Assembly (NCBI GenBank): GCA_016715905.1 | Contig: JADJXI010000011.1 | Location: 1-11,255 of the forward strand | Direction of reading: 5' to 3' | From: Sphingobacteriaceae bacterium | GTDB lineage: Bacteria; Bacteroidota; Bacteroidia; B-17B0; Aurantibacillaceae | DNA: 11,255 nucleotides | In this document: piece after piece, positions 1 to 5,380 of the stretch | Layout: each line of letters starts with the position of its first letter | Position numbering within the stretch: position 1 is the stretch's first letter | Program-made: the position numbers and the translations under genes | The notes under the pieces: generated by a model | The model's database searches: none | What the model saw: only the letters and a program-made list of their open reading frames with translations | Told to the model about the DNA's origin: nothing

Positions 1-277
1 AGCCGCGTTAATTGCGAACGGTGTTGGCGCTGGCCAAATGCAATACCAAAATCAAATTAGTACGCAAGGCGTTGTTATTACTGGCTTAACTTCTTCCTTT
101 GTTTTACAAAGATTGTTTATTAATGGGAGTGGCGGCGCAATTACTGTCAATGAGTTAGGTATCTTACATGCTAACGGCGGCCCTTTTATGCTTTATCGCG
201 ATTTAGTTTCGCCGGGAGATAATGTCCCAAACGGATCAACTTATCGCGTTGCTATTACTTTTCAAATAACAACTTGA
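1..277 (+). CDS. C-terminal part of spike / receptor-binding-type protein (5' end lies at the other end of the window)
   Basis: The frame is open from base 2 and ends in TGA at 275-277. The first ATG (38) is internal, because the residues before it (AALIANGVGAGQ) belong to the same domain. The pattern IANGVGAGQMQYQ, then beta-rich sequence, then RVAITFQIT, resembles C-terminal beta domains seen in fibre or spike proteins of diverse phages; this is family-level memory without a search. Such domains usually carry an upstream block of the type GTGxTAVxxxDYxL, and GTGVTAVT is exactly where the frame at 11255 stops. I therefore read bases 1-277 as the end of the gene starting at 10925 on a circular genome, with a small gap. 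Likely role: virion surface protein for host attachment. The next gene starts 3 bases after the stop. Confidence 0.8.
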   Translation, partial: AALIANGVGAGQMQYQNQISTQGVVITGLTSSFVLQRLFINGSGGAITVNELGILHANGGPFMLYRDLVSPGDNVPNGSTYRVAITFQITT

Positions 278-280
278 TTA

Positions 281-808
281 ATGGCAATTGATAAAAATAA
301 ATATAAAAATTTATTATGCCGGGTTGAATCGAATTGTAATTATAAAATAATTAATTCAATTGGTGCGCTCGGCAAATATCAATTCACACTTTCCACACTA
401 AACGCTTTAAAAAATAAATACAACTTACCGGCTTTTATAAATTCCACAAACTTTATTAATCGGCCTGACTTACAAGAATTATATTTTGATTATTTAGTTT
501 TCGATTCCTTAAACTTTATTGCTAATAATAATTTAGATCAATACAAAGGCCGTCAAGTTACCGGGACAATGAAATATAAAAACGTTCAAGCGCCTTTGAA
601 TACTTATGGAATGTTAGCCGCAATACATTTGGCCGGTGCAACCGCTTTAAAAAATTTTTTAGAGAATGGTTACAATCCTAATGACGGTAATGCAAGCTTA
701 AGTGATTACGCCGCGTATTTTAGCAAAAATCTGATTGAATCGGATTTGACCGGGTTAAAAGAAATTTTACTTGCTATTATACCCGGTATAGTCTTATATT
801 ATATATAA
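281..808 (+). CDS. Membrane-anchored peptidoglycan hydrolase (lysozyme/lytic transglycosylase-like)
   Basis: This 175-aa protein has the hallmarks of a goose-lysozyme/lytic-transglycosylase-like fold. A candidate catalytic Glu16 sits in RVES, followed by GALGKYQF (28-35), the GxxGxYQ-type substrate-binding motif. A later GMLAAIHLAGA helix (110-120) and DGNASLSDYAAYF (135-147) match the usual C-terminal part of these enzymes. Residues about 160-174 (LKEILLAIIPGIVLYY) form a C-terminal transmembrane segment, which soluble endolysins lack. The enzyme is therefore probably held in the virion membrane and cuts murein during entry, as internal-membrane phages do, though a role in lysis is not excluded. 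There is no clear Shine-Dalgarno site; translation is probably coupled to the spike gene, whose stop lies 3 bases upstream. Glycan cleavage is inferred from motifs only. Confidence 0.75.
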   Translation: MAIDKNKYKNLLCRVESNCNYKIINSIGALGKYQFTLSTLNALKNKYNLPAFINSTNFINRPDLQELYFDYLVFDSLNFIANNNLDQYKGRQVTGTMKYKNVQAPLNTYGMLAAIHLAGATALKNFLENGYNPNDGNASLSDYAAYFSKNLIESDLTGLKEILLAIIPGIVLYYI

Positions 809-830
809 CAAAAAAAATAAAGGCTTACAA

Positions 831-1121
831 ATGGCAATCAAAACAACCGAAATTGAAAAGCTTATCAAGCTTAAAGTTTACATTGAACAAGTTAAAAACG
901 CATGTCAAAGGCTAGAAAAAAACGCCGGGTTTTGTTCAAAAGATATTAACGGCGCTTTAGATGTTTTTAACGATTCAAACAGTTTGCGCGACGATAAAAA
1001 AGCCGGGCTGTCAAGCGTTAAAAGTAATTTGAAAATGTTTATTAATAACGATTTCAAAAATGCGTTTGATGATTTAAAATCGATTGAGAAACTTTTAAAG
1101 AAAGCACTTACAAATGACTAA
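831..1121 (+). CDS. Small helical hypothetical protein
   Basis: I do not recognise this 96-aa protein. It is lysine-rich, almost entirely helical in appearance, and has no signal peptide or membrane segment. Two cysteines (about 24 and 35) lie in the first third. An AAAGG stretch about 10 bases upstream is a modest ribosome-binding site. The gene overlaps the next one by 8 bases (ATGACTAA, 1114-1121), so the two are probably translationally coupled and may act together. Its place between the peptidoglycan hydrolase and a coiled-coil protein in the late block suggests a virion or assembly protein. Confidence 0.7.
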   Translation: MAIKTTEIEKLIKLKVYIEQVKNACQRLEKNAGFCSKDINGALDVFNDSNSLRDDKKAGLSSVKSNLKMFINNDFKNAFDDLKSIEKLLKKALTND

Positions 1122-1839
1122 AATTAAATTCCCTGTTTTAAATAACGTCGATTATATGGACGTTACAAAAAACAAAGAAATATTAAAAACGTATTACGGA
1201 TCCGATTTAGATAAGTTAGCATGGCGTGACGTGCAAATCAAAATTGGTTCCGATGTCGGGAGCGAATTTTATCACTATCAATTGAAATTTAAAAATTCTG
1301 ATCAATTACATAAAGGTTTGATTCGCGGCGTTTTAAAAGACGGTAAAACAAAAAACGTTGCGGCGTCAAGTGATATTGAAAAAATAAAAGATTCAATAAA
1401 CCAATTGAATCAAAAAATAGTAAACGTTTCAAGCGGCGGCGGCGTTCAAGTTGATTTATTAATCCAGGTGACGCGTCAAAGTTATGAAACGCAAATTAAT
1501 TTTTTAAATGCTGAGATTAATCGCCGCGAGTTACTGATTAATAAGCTAGAAAATAAGATAGATGATTTAGAGACGGATTTAAATGAATGTCAAGAGACGG
1601 CACAACAAAGCGGCGGCGTTTCTCAATACATTGAAATGGCTAAAATGTTTTTAGACGTCAAGCGCGGTAATTTAAAACCAATTGACAATTTAAAAGATTC
1701 AAACATTAATGGCATACCGCAAGAAATTTTGAGCGTTTTGGGAATGGTTGACTATTCACAAATCCCGGAACAAACTTTAAACGAAATAATTAACTATCTA
1801 AAAATCTTTATTCAAAAATTACCATTAAGGAGCAATTAA
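1114..1839 (+). CDS. Coiled-coil protein of the late block
   Basis: This 241-aa protein is of unknown family. Residues 1-80 are mixed alpha/beta. Residues about 87-104 and 114-163 show heptad-like hydrophobic spacing (for example INFLNAEINRRELLINKLEN), interrupted by a glycine hinge, SSGGGVQVD, at 106-114. Residues 165-241 are helical, with a polar linker first (QQSGG). There is no transmembrane segment or signal peptide. A long trimeric or dimeric coiled coil next to spike and hydrolase genes would suit a vertex, spike-support or scaffolding component, but this is inference from shape and position only. The start lies inside the preceding gene (8-base overlap), so expression is probably coupled. 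Confidence 0.75.
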   Translation: MTKIKFPVLNNVDYMDVTKNKEILKTYYGSDLDKLAWRDVQIKIGSDVGSEFYHYQLKFKNSDQLHKGLIRGVLKDGKTKNVAASSDIEKIKDSINQLNQKIVNVSSGGGVQVDLLIQVTRQSYETQINFLNAEINRRELLINKLENKIDDLETDLNECQETAQQSGGVSQYIEMAKMFLDVKRGNLKPIDNLKDSNINGIPQEILSVLGMVDYSQIPEQTLNEIINYLKIFIQKLPLRSN

Positions 1840-1840
1840 A

Positions 1841-2017
1841 ATGGCAGTAAAGAAAAAACGAACCGCGCGTAAAACTAGTTTTTTATCAAAGGTTCAAAAA
1901 TCTTCAAAGGTTCGCAAGGTTCGCGCAAAGATTAAAAGCAAAAAAGCTGAGTTGAAAAAACTAAGCCGCGAATATAAAGCGACGTTGAAAAGTGAATCAA
2001 GACGGCTTGCTCGTTAA
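1841..2017 (+). CDS. Very basic 58-aa protein, candidate genome-condensing virion protein
   Basis: The ORF starts at ATG 1841 behind a strong AAGGAG (1827-1832) and ends in TAA at 2015-2017. Of 58 residues, 24 are Lys or Arg (16 K, 8 R) and only 3 are Glu, giving a net charge near +21. It begins MAVKKKRTARK and is probably helical from about residue 15. There is no membrane segment. Small, strongly basic proteins in virion operons commonly neutralise packaged nucleic acid, as protein J does in microviruses, and that is the natural inference here. Binding could equally be to phospholipid head groups of an internal membrane. The stop overlaps the next start (TAATGA). Confidence 0.8.
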   Translation: MAVKKKRTARKTSFLSKVQKSSKVRKVRAKIKSKKAELKKLSREYKATLKSESRRLAR

Positions 2018-2145
2018 TGAATAAAAAAAAATTAAAGGCGCGTTTGTCAATTTTATATTTTGTTATACTTGCGCTTTTATTAATCGCGTTCTATTTTGGC
2101 TTTGAGTTCTTCAAATTTTATTTAATTAAGTATTGGAGTTTTTGA
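2017..2145 (+). CDS. 42-aa single-pass membrane peptide
   Basis: The start at ATG 2017 overlaps the previous stop by one base and the stop is TGA at 2143-2145; the next gene starts at 2147. The peptide has a basic N-terminus (MNKKKLKARL), then one long hydrophobic stretch (about residues 11-29, SILYFVILALLLIAFYFGF) and an aromatic tail (FFKFYLIKYWSF). The charge pattern predicts the N-terminus inside the cytoplasm or virion. Its size and position, between a basic protein and a lipoprotein at the end of the late block, fit either a minor virion membrane protein or a small lysis peptide or holin. Nothing in the sequence decides between these. The tight stop/start spacing on both sides supports it as a real gene. 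Confidence 0.65.
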   Translation: MNKKKLKARLSILYFVILALLLIAFYFGFEFFKFYLIKYWSF

Positions 2146-2146
2146 G

Positions 2147-2461
2147 ATGAAAAAATTTTTATTGCCCTTCGTTGTTGTTACTGTTTTATTTACTTCAATG
2201 ATTTCGTTTACTGGCTGTTCAAGCGGCACGTTACCGCAAGCGGTTTGCGATTACGGCGCCGTCGTTTGTGATATATCCCAAATGGCATGCCGCAACATTC
2301 CCGGCGTACCGCCTGAAATTTGCGACTATCTAGATTTAGCCTGTTATAATTTAGACGTTTTATGTCGCGTTGATCCTGAAAGTAAAGAATATAAGAGCGC
2401 GATTTTATCACTTGAATTAATCAATGAGCGTTTAGAGCAATACGCAATGACAAAAAAATAA
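2147..2461 (+). CDS. Phage-encoded lipoprotein with a twin CX6CX6C pattern
   Basis: This 104-aa protein has a lipoprotein signal peptide: MKK, a hydrophobic core, then the lipobox-like FTGC with Cys24 as the lipidation site. The mature part contains six more cysteines at 34, 41, 48 and 59, 66, 73. They form two copies of C-x6-C-x6-C (CDYGAVVCDISQMAC and CDYLDLACYNLDVLC) separated by a Pro/Gly turn (NIPGVPPE). Antiparallel pairing 34-73, 41-66 and 48-59 would give a disulfide-stapled helical hairpin in the periplasm. Residues 76-104 form a charged helix. GGAG at 2135-2138 is the ribosome-binding site. As the last gene of the late block it could be an outer-membrane lysis lipoprotein (o-spanin-like), a superinfection-exclusion factor, or a virion protein. 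I do not recognise the family. Confidence 0.8.
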   Translation: MKKFLLPFVVVTVLFTSMISFTGCSSGTLPQAVCDYGAVVCDISQMACRNIPGVPPEICDYLDLACYNLDVLCRVDPESKEYKSAILSLELINERLEQYAMTKK

Positions 2462-2470
2462 CTAAATTTT

Positions 2471-2500
2471 TTGTTTGCACTTACAACAAAAAATTATATT
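2471..2500 (+). promoter_or_regulatory. Possible promoter overlapping the 12-bp inverted repeat
   Basis: TTGTTT (2471-2476) and TATATT (2495-2500) are separated by 18 bases, which would fit a sigma70-type promoter for the 2599-5559 block. The transcript would, however, have to pass the terminator at 2546-2579, so the site is weakly supported unless that terminator leaks or is controlled. Confidence 0.25.
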
Positions 2501-2545
2501 TTTAAGCCGTTACGTTCTCAAAAAATGTGACCATGTTGTAAGTGC
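2477..2545. repeat. 12-bp perfect inverted repeat with 45-nt loop between the two gene blocks
   Basis: GCACTTACAACA (2477-2488) is the exact reverse complement of TGTTGTAAGTGC (2534-2545). The 45-nt loop is AT-rich. The right arm abuts the late terminator hairpin. On single-stranded DNA this would fold into a stable stem, so it is a candidate replication origin, complementary-strand priming site or packaging signal. The shorter CACTTACAA word recurs at about 1107 and 2777. Confidence 0.6.
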
Positions 2546-2579
2546 CGCCGGTTAAAGCGATTTGACCGGCGTTTTTTTT
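2546..2579 (+). terminator. Rho-independent terminator of the late block
   Basis: The stem CGCCGGT (2546-2552) pairs with ACCGGCG (2565-2571), with further AAA/TTT pairing inside the loop, and is followed by a run of about 8 T (2572-2579). It lies about 85 bases after the lipoprotein stop and directly upstream of the next gene block. Confidence 0.85.
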
Positions 2580-2598
2580 CACTTAAAATATTTACAAT

Positions 2599-2796
2599 AT
2601 GGACAAATCAAATTATATCAAATCAAATCACTTAGCCGCGTTAAACAGCCGCAAAGTAAAAAAAATTAATCAAGCGGTACGCAAACAATTCAAAACATTA
2701 ATCTTTGATGCGGTCAAGTTACCATTAAAGGCCCGGTTAAAGCTGAGTTATATTATTCTATTCAAAAAAACAAAACACTTACAACAAACAAACTAA
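2599..2796 (+). CDS. Small basic hypothetical protein
   Basis: This 65-aa lysine-rich protein has an amphipathic C-terminal half (FDAVKLPLKARLKLSYIILFKKTK). I have seen similar LPxxxRLKxxxxIIF stretches in small phage proteins but cannot name a family. There is no Shine-Dalgarno site before the ATG (ATTTACAATATGG), and it lies only 19 bases after the T-run of the terminator, so how it is expressed is unclear. It precedes the next gene by 12 bases and codon use matches the neighbours (ACA, CGG, TTA). It may bind DNA or a membrane surface in the replication block; that is inference. Confidence 0.6.
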   Translation: MDKSNYIKSNHLAALNSRKVKKINQAVRKQFKTLIFDAVKLPLKARLKLSYIILFKKTKHLQQTN

Positions 2797-2808
2797 GGAG
2801 CGTTACAA

Positions 2809-3063
2809 ATGGATTTAAAAACGGCACAACAAGCGGCAAAAATTGCGGCCGATGTTACAGATTTACAAAGGTTTATTGAATCAATCGAAATGCGGCGCAA
2901 TGATCCAATTAAAAATTTGTATATTGTTACTCAATCAAACTATCGGATTGAAATAAAAAAACGGTTTTCAATTGAATCAAACGGCGAAATATTAAATATT
3001 ATCCTAAAAAGCCGTAAAGCGTTGCTGAGCCGGTTAATTAAAACCTTAAAAGATATGTCTTGA
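2809..3063 (+). CDS. Hypothetical 84-aa protein of the replication block
   Basis: The gene has a strong ribosome-binding site, GGAG at 2797-2800 within the leader GGAGCGTTACAAATGG, which is shared almost exactly with two later small genes (4353 and 4794). The protein begins with a helical MDLKTAQQAAKIAADVTDLQRFIE segment. It then has a probable beta section with alternating hydrophobics (NLYIVTQSNYRIEIKKRF) and a basic C-terminal helix (ILKSRKALLSRLIKTLKDMS). There is no membrane segment or cysteine pattern. The domain order helix-strands-helix is typical of small phage accessory proteins, but no function can be assigned. Confidence 0.75.
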   Translation: MDLKTAQQAAKIAADVTDLQRFIESIEMRRNDPIKNLYIVTQSNYRIEIKKRFSIESNGEILNIILKSRKALLSRLIKTLKDMS

Positions 3064-3093
3064 TTTGCTTTTATCGTCGTCTAGCGTTGATAT

Positions 3094-3369
3094 ATGATAG
3101 AAAAAACAGCCTTTAAGCAATATTCTTTAGCCCTTCAATCGTTCCCGGATCAACCAAATAACTTAATAATACCAATGTGTAAAATTTCTTTACACTTTAA
3201 GCCCGAAAGTATAATATTTTTTTACACTCTATTAAAATTGTTTGTATTAATCCGGGAATGTCTAGCGTATAAATATGCAAAAAAAGTGATCCTGAGCGTT
3301 AAAAATTCGATGTCCTTAACTTGTCTCTACTATATAGACCTAATTTCCCCGCCGGTAGAAAATGACTAA
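3094..3369 (+). CDS. Doubtful ORF covering the region upstream of rep
   Basis: This open frame of 91 codons has arguments both ways. For it: the stop overlaps the rep start by 8 bases with the same ATGACTAA arrangement as the real gene pair at 1114-1121, and a 91-codon frame is long for AT-rich noncoding DNA. Against it: there is no ribosome-binding site before the ATG, and the codons are unlike the neighbours (several ATA, CTA, CTC). The protein has no regular features besides a short hydrophobic patch (SIIFFYTLLKLFVLI, about residues 39-53), and the DNA is crowded with inverted and direct repeats and a TATAAT box. I lean towards noncoding and list it so the reader can judge. Confidence 0.25.
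   Translation: MIEKTAFKQYSLALQSFPDQPNNLIIPMCKISLHFKPESIIFFYTLLKLFVLIRECLAYKYAKKVILSVKNSMSLTCLYYIDLISPPVEND
3177..3195. repeat. 7-bp hairpin GTGTAAA / TTTACAC
   Basis: The stem GTGTAAA (3177-3183) pairs perfectly with TTTACAC (3189-3195) around a 5-base loop. There is no T-run directly after, so it is not a standard terminator. A second TTTACACT at 3221-3228 could compete for the left arm. It may be a regulator-binding or Rep-binding site. Confidence 0.5.
3189..3215 (+). promoter_or_regulatory. Candidate promoter for rep
   Basis: TTTACA (3189-3194) and a perfect TATAAT (3210-3215) are 15 bases apart, slightly short for sigma70. A second, weaker set is TTTACA (3221-3226) and TATTAA (3245-3250) with 18 bases between. 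Either would give a leader of more than 100 bases before the rep start at 3362. Confidence 0.4.
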
Positions 3370-4297
3370 AAACGCGCAAAAAAACGGCCGGCGTCACCGG
3401 GTTTACGATTCGTATTATGAGTATGTCGAAAATGTCGTCAATAAATGCGGTCATAAGTATATAGTTTTAGATCGAAAAGACTTTCGCGCCTGGCGTTTTG
3501 AACAACAATCGAACCCGGCGGCAAAGTTGCCGGCCGGTAAACTGATCAAAATTACGCCGGCCAAATGCAAATCTTATTCATGTCCGATATGCGGTCGCAA
3601 AAAAACGCTTGATTTAATGGCTAGATTGAAAACAGTTAACTTAAAAAATTATCGATTCTTTACACTTACTTTAAAGAATAAATACAGCTATGACGATACA
3701 ATCGATAATTTAAAGCGCGTCTCTGAATGTTTTACAAAGTTAAATAACAAGCTGAGAAAATTGCCTGAGTATAAAGGCCTTGAATATTTTCGCGTTTTAG
3801 AAGTCGGTAAAGACGGCATGGTACATGTGCATGGTCTGTGGAATAAATATATTAATCAAAAAACTTTATCTGATATATGGCTAAAAATTACTAAAGATTC
3901 ATACCGGGTAAAGGTTGAACGCGTCAAATCAAAAAACGATGCGGTTGAATACTTGTATAAATATCTATCAAAAGACGTTGCAAAAAAAGATAAGTTAATT
4001 GATCCCAAATTATTTAATATGGATTTACAAAATACGGCGGCGCTTTTTTATGAATTAAACAAACGGCGTTATAATTCAAGTCGTAATTTTTTCCCGAAAC
4101 AAAGTAAAATTGACTTAGATAAGAATTATTTACCGTATTATTATGAAGCTGAGACGTCAAAAACCATTGAAAATTTCGTCGCTAGTTTAGTGAGACAATT
4201 TAAATTAACTTTAGATAATTTTGATTTTACTTACTATTTTGAAAGTGACGAGTTTATCAGAAACTTATTCATTGAAAAGCCGGCGCCGCCGGGTTGA
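3362..4297 (+). CDS. rep: Rolling-circle replication initiator (HUH endonuclease)
   Basis: This 311-aa protein carries the ordered motifs of rolling-circle Rep proteins. A likely zinc-binding cluster, CKSYSCPICGRKK (Cys69, 74, 77), is followed by motif I FFTLTL (99-104). The metal-binding HUH motif is MVHVHGLW, with His155 and His157. The catalytic motif is YLYKYLSK (197-204), matching the YxxKYxxK pattern of single-tyrosine plasmid and phage Reps of the pUB110-like group, with Tyr197 or Tyr201 as candidate nucleophile. It should nick one strand at the origin, stay covalently bound and drive displacement synthesis with host polymerase and helicase; no helicase domain is present. The C-terminal 100 residues are not recognisable. 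The ribosome-binding site is weak. The upstream repeats are the natural place for its target and for autoregulation. This gene identifies the replicon as rolling-circle. Confidence 0.92.
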   Translation: MTKNAQKNGRRHRVYDSYYEYVENVVNKCGHKYIVLDRKDFRAWRFEQQSNPAAKLPAGKLIKITPAKCKSYSCPICGRKKTLDLMARLKTVNLKNYRFFTLTLKNKYSYDDTIDNLKRVSECFTKLNNKLRKLPEYKGLEYFRVLEVGKDGMVHVHGLWNKYINQKTLSDIWLKITKDSYRVKVERVKSKNDAVEYLYKYLSKDVAKKDKLIDPKLFNMDLQNTAALFYELNKRRYNSSRNFFPKQSKIDLDKNYLPYYYEAETSKTIENFVASLVRQFKLTLDNFDFTYYFESDEFIRNLFIEKPAPPG

Positions 4298-4352
4298 TTG
4301 GCATTATAATTGAACTTAATAACTAAACTTACAATTAATATAGGAGCGTAAC

Positions 4353-4550
4353 ATGGCACAACTTAATCAAAACACTTTTCGTATTTTCTTTTTTCGACGT
4401 TATAACGTTGATCCTATACCGGGCTTTGATCAATTTAGTATTATTGCGGTTAATCAAAATCAAGCCATGCAAATATTAATCGAAACGGTCAAAAATCCTG
4501 AGCAATTTTATTTGGATCATTCAACCGTATTTGAGCAAAGCGAGTTTTAA
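4353..4550 (+). CDS. Hypothetical 65-aa protein of the replication block
   Basis: A strong site, GGAGCGTAACATGG (GGAG at 4343-4346), leads this gene and is nearly identical to the leaders at 2797 and 4784. The protein starts MAQLNQNTFRIFFFRRYNVDP, then has a strand-like stretch (FDQFSIIAVN) and an amphipathic helix (QNQAMQILIETVKN). That beta-beta-alpha layout would suit a small regulatory or nucleic-acid-binding fold, but I do not recognise it. A TATAAT at 4305-4310 just after the rep stop might be an internal promoter, though no partner -35 box is evident. The next gene begins 2 bases after its stop. Confidence 0.7.
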   Translation: MAQLNQNTFRIFFFRRYNVDPIPGFDQFSIIAVNQNQAMQILIETVKNPEQFYLDHSTVFEQSEF

Positions 4551-4552
4551 AC

Positions 4553-4780
4553 ATGGGCAAACAATCAAAATTATTGCGTCAAATAATTGACGATTTTACA
4601 TTAATGTTTGATCCTGACAAAGTCGATAATAATTATTATCAAAACTTATTTACTTTCAGGATCAAAGTTAATTTTTCAAAGTCGCTTAATAAAAGCGATT
4701 TAGTGAGACGGATTTTAAACGATGTCGTTTTATCAAACGACGAAATAATCAAGCTTTTAAGAATAATTTACAACAAATAA
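4553..4780 (+). CDS. Hypothetical 75-aa protein of the replication block
   Basis: Unknown family. The start is 2 bases after the preceding stop, with no clear Shine-Dalgarno site, so translation is probably coupled. The sequence is helical at both ends (KLLRQIIDDFTLMF and DEIIKLLRIIYNK), with a short strand-like centre (NLFTFRIKVNF). There is no membrane segment or cysteine. It belongs to a set of five tightly packed small genes after rep, a usual place for accessory replication, regulatory or host-takeover proteins. No function can be read from the sequence. Confidence 0.65.
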   Translation: MGKQSKLLRQIIDDFTLMFDPDKVDNNYYQNLFTFRIKVNFSKSLNKSDLVRRILNDVVLSNDEIIKLLRIIYNK

Positions 4781-4783
4781 AAT

Positions 4784-4793
4784 GGAGCGTAAC
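4784..4793 (+). promoter_or_regulatory. Ribosome-binding leader that fixes the start at 4794
   Basis: GGAGCGTAACATGG is identical to the leader of the gene at 4353 and differs from that at 2809 (GGAGCGTTACAAATGG) only around TA/TTACAA. An upstream in-frame ATG at 4782 overlaps the GGAG itself and so is unlikely to be the start. Confidence 0.75.
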
Positions 4794-5081
4794 ATGGAAT
4801 CTAGATTAATGACAAAATTATTTGATTCAAGTTTAGACTTTTTATTAATTGATGTTGATTTTATAACGCTATTAAGCACAAAGGCAATTATTAAAAGCGT
4901 TGTGCATGATGTTTATTTAGAAGTTTCAACAAATCCGAATAATCTTATTTATTTGATTTTTTTGTCGCCGCCTGATGAGGTAAATAATATAACTTTATAT
5001 AGTACTTCAATACGCGCGGCTTTATCTGATTATGATTTAATAGCTAGCAATGAATTTCAAATAAGCGGGTTAAGACTATGA
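4794..5081 (+). CDS. Hypothetical 95-aa protein of the replication block
   Basis: The start is set at 4794 rather than the in-frame ATG at 4782, because GGAGCG at 4784-4789 is the ribosome-binding site by comparison with two sister leaders. The protein (MESRLMTKLFDSS...) alternates strand-like hydrophobic stretches (LDFLLIDVDFITLL, DVYLEV, NLIYLIFLS, NITLY) with a helix (TSIRAALSDYDLI). It looks like a small soluble alpha/beta protein. The family is not recognised. The stop overlaps the next start (ATGA, 5078-5081), a sign of translational coupling. Confidence 0.7.
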   Translation: MESRLMTKLFDSSLDFLLIDVDFITLLSTKAIIKSVVHDVYLEVSTNPNNLIYLIFLSPPDEVNNITLYSTSIRAALSDYDLIASNEFQISGLRL

Positions 5082-5380
5082 AAAATATTAATCTAAACGA
5101 AACGGATCAATTAATTAACGACTTGAAAAAATTGGTTGATGATTATAACAAGCTTAAAAAGCTTGCTGAGACTTTTAAGCTTTCGCCGGGTAAAGTAATT
5201 GATATTATCGGTTTGCTAGGCAATACCATTTTAACAAATGCAAGTGACAATCTAGTAAATGAAGTTAAGGAGCGCCTTTATATATTTAAAGAAACGGCCG
5301 GGCGTGAAATACCGATAGATATTTCAAACGCGCTTGATTCATTAATAAATTTTATGAAAGTAAACGAGGCAAAAAAATGA
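5078..5380 (+). CDS. Helical 100-aa hypothetical protein
   Basis: The start overlaps the previous stop in an ATGA. The N-terminal half is a probable coiled coil (TDQLINDLKKLVDDYNKLKKLAETF, about residues 9-33), followed by a hydrophobic patch, GKVIDIIGLLGNTIL (38-52), which is too polar at its edges for a confident membrane helix. A second helical half ends FMKVNEAKK. There is no known motif. It is coupled at both ends (ATGA overlaps at 5078 and 5377), so its product is probably needed in step with its neighbours, possibly with the two-helix membrane protein that follows. Confidence 0.7.
   Translation: MKNINLNETDQLINDLKKLVDDYNKLKKLAETFKLSPGKVIDIIGLLGNTILTNASDNLVNEVKERLYIFKETAGREIPIDISNALDSLINFMKVNEAKK

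Larger units (their letters stand above)
3064..3361 (+). promoter_or_regulatory. Repeat-rich region upstream of rep: candidate origin and rep control region
   Basis: These 298 bases hold several structures. GTCTAGCGT occurs at 3079-3087 and again at 3260-3268, each followed by a TATA-like stretch. TTCCCGGAT (3142-3150) is the exact reverse complement of ATCCGGGAA (3250-3258). The hairpin GTGTAAA-ATTTC-TTTACAC (3177-3195) has its right arm TTTACACT repeated at 3221-3228. A perfect TATAAT lies at 3210-3215. This is the largest gap between well-supported genes and it lies immediately before the initiator gene, which is where double-strand origins of rolling-circle replicons and autoregulatory sites often sit. 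A 91-codon ORF covers most of it but codon use is poor. Confidence 0.5.

Noticed and set aside
2208..2411. Minus-strand ORF of 67 codons opposite the lipoprotein gene
   Set aside because: It lies wholly inside a well-supported gene with a signal peptide and cysteine pattern; Arg-rich composition is a shadow of CpG-rich codons.
2017..2461. The 42-aa membrane peptide plus lipoprotein considered as an i-spanin/o-spanin pair
   Set aside because: The peptide is too short to have a periplasmic coiled coil; the lipoprotein alone may still have a lysis role.
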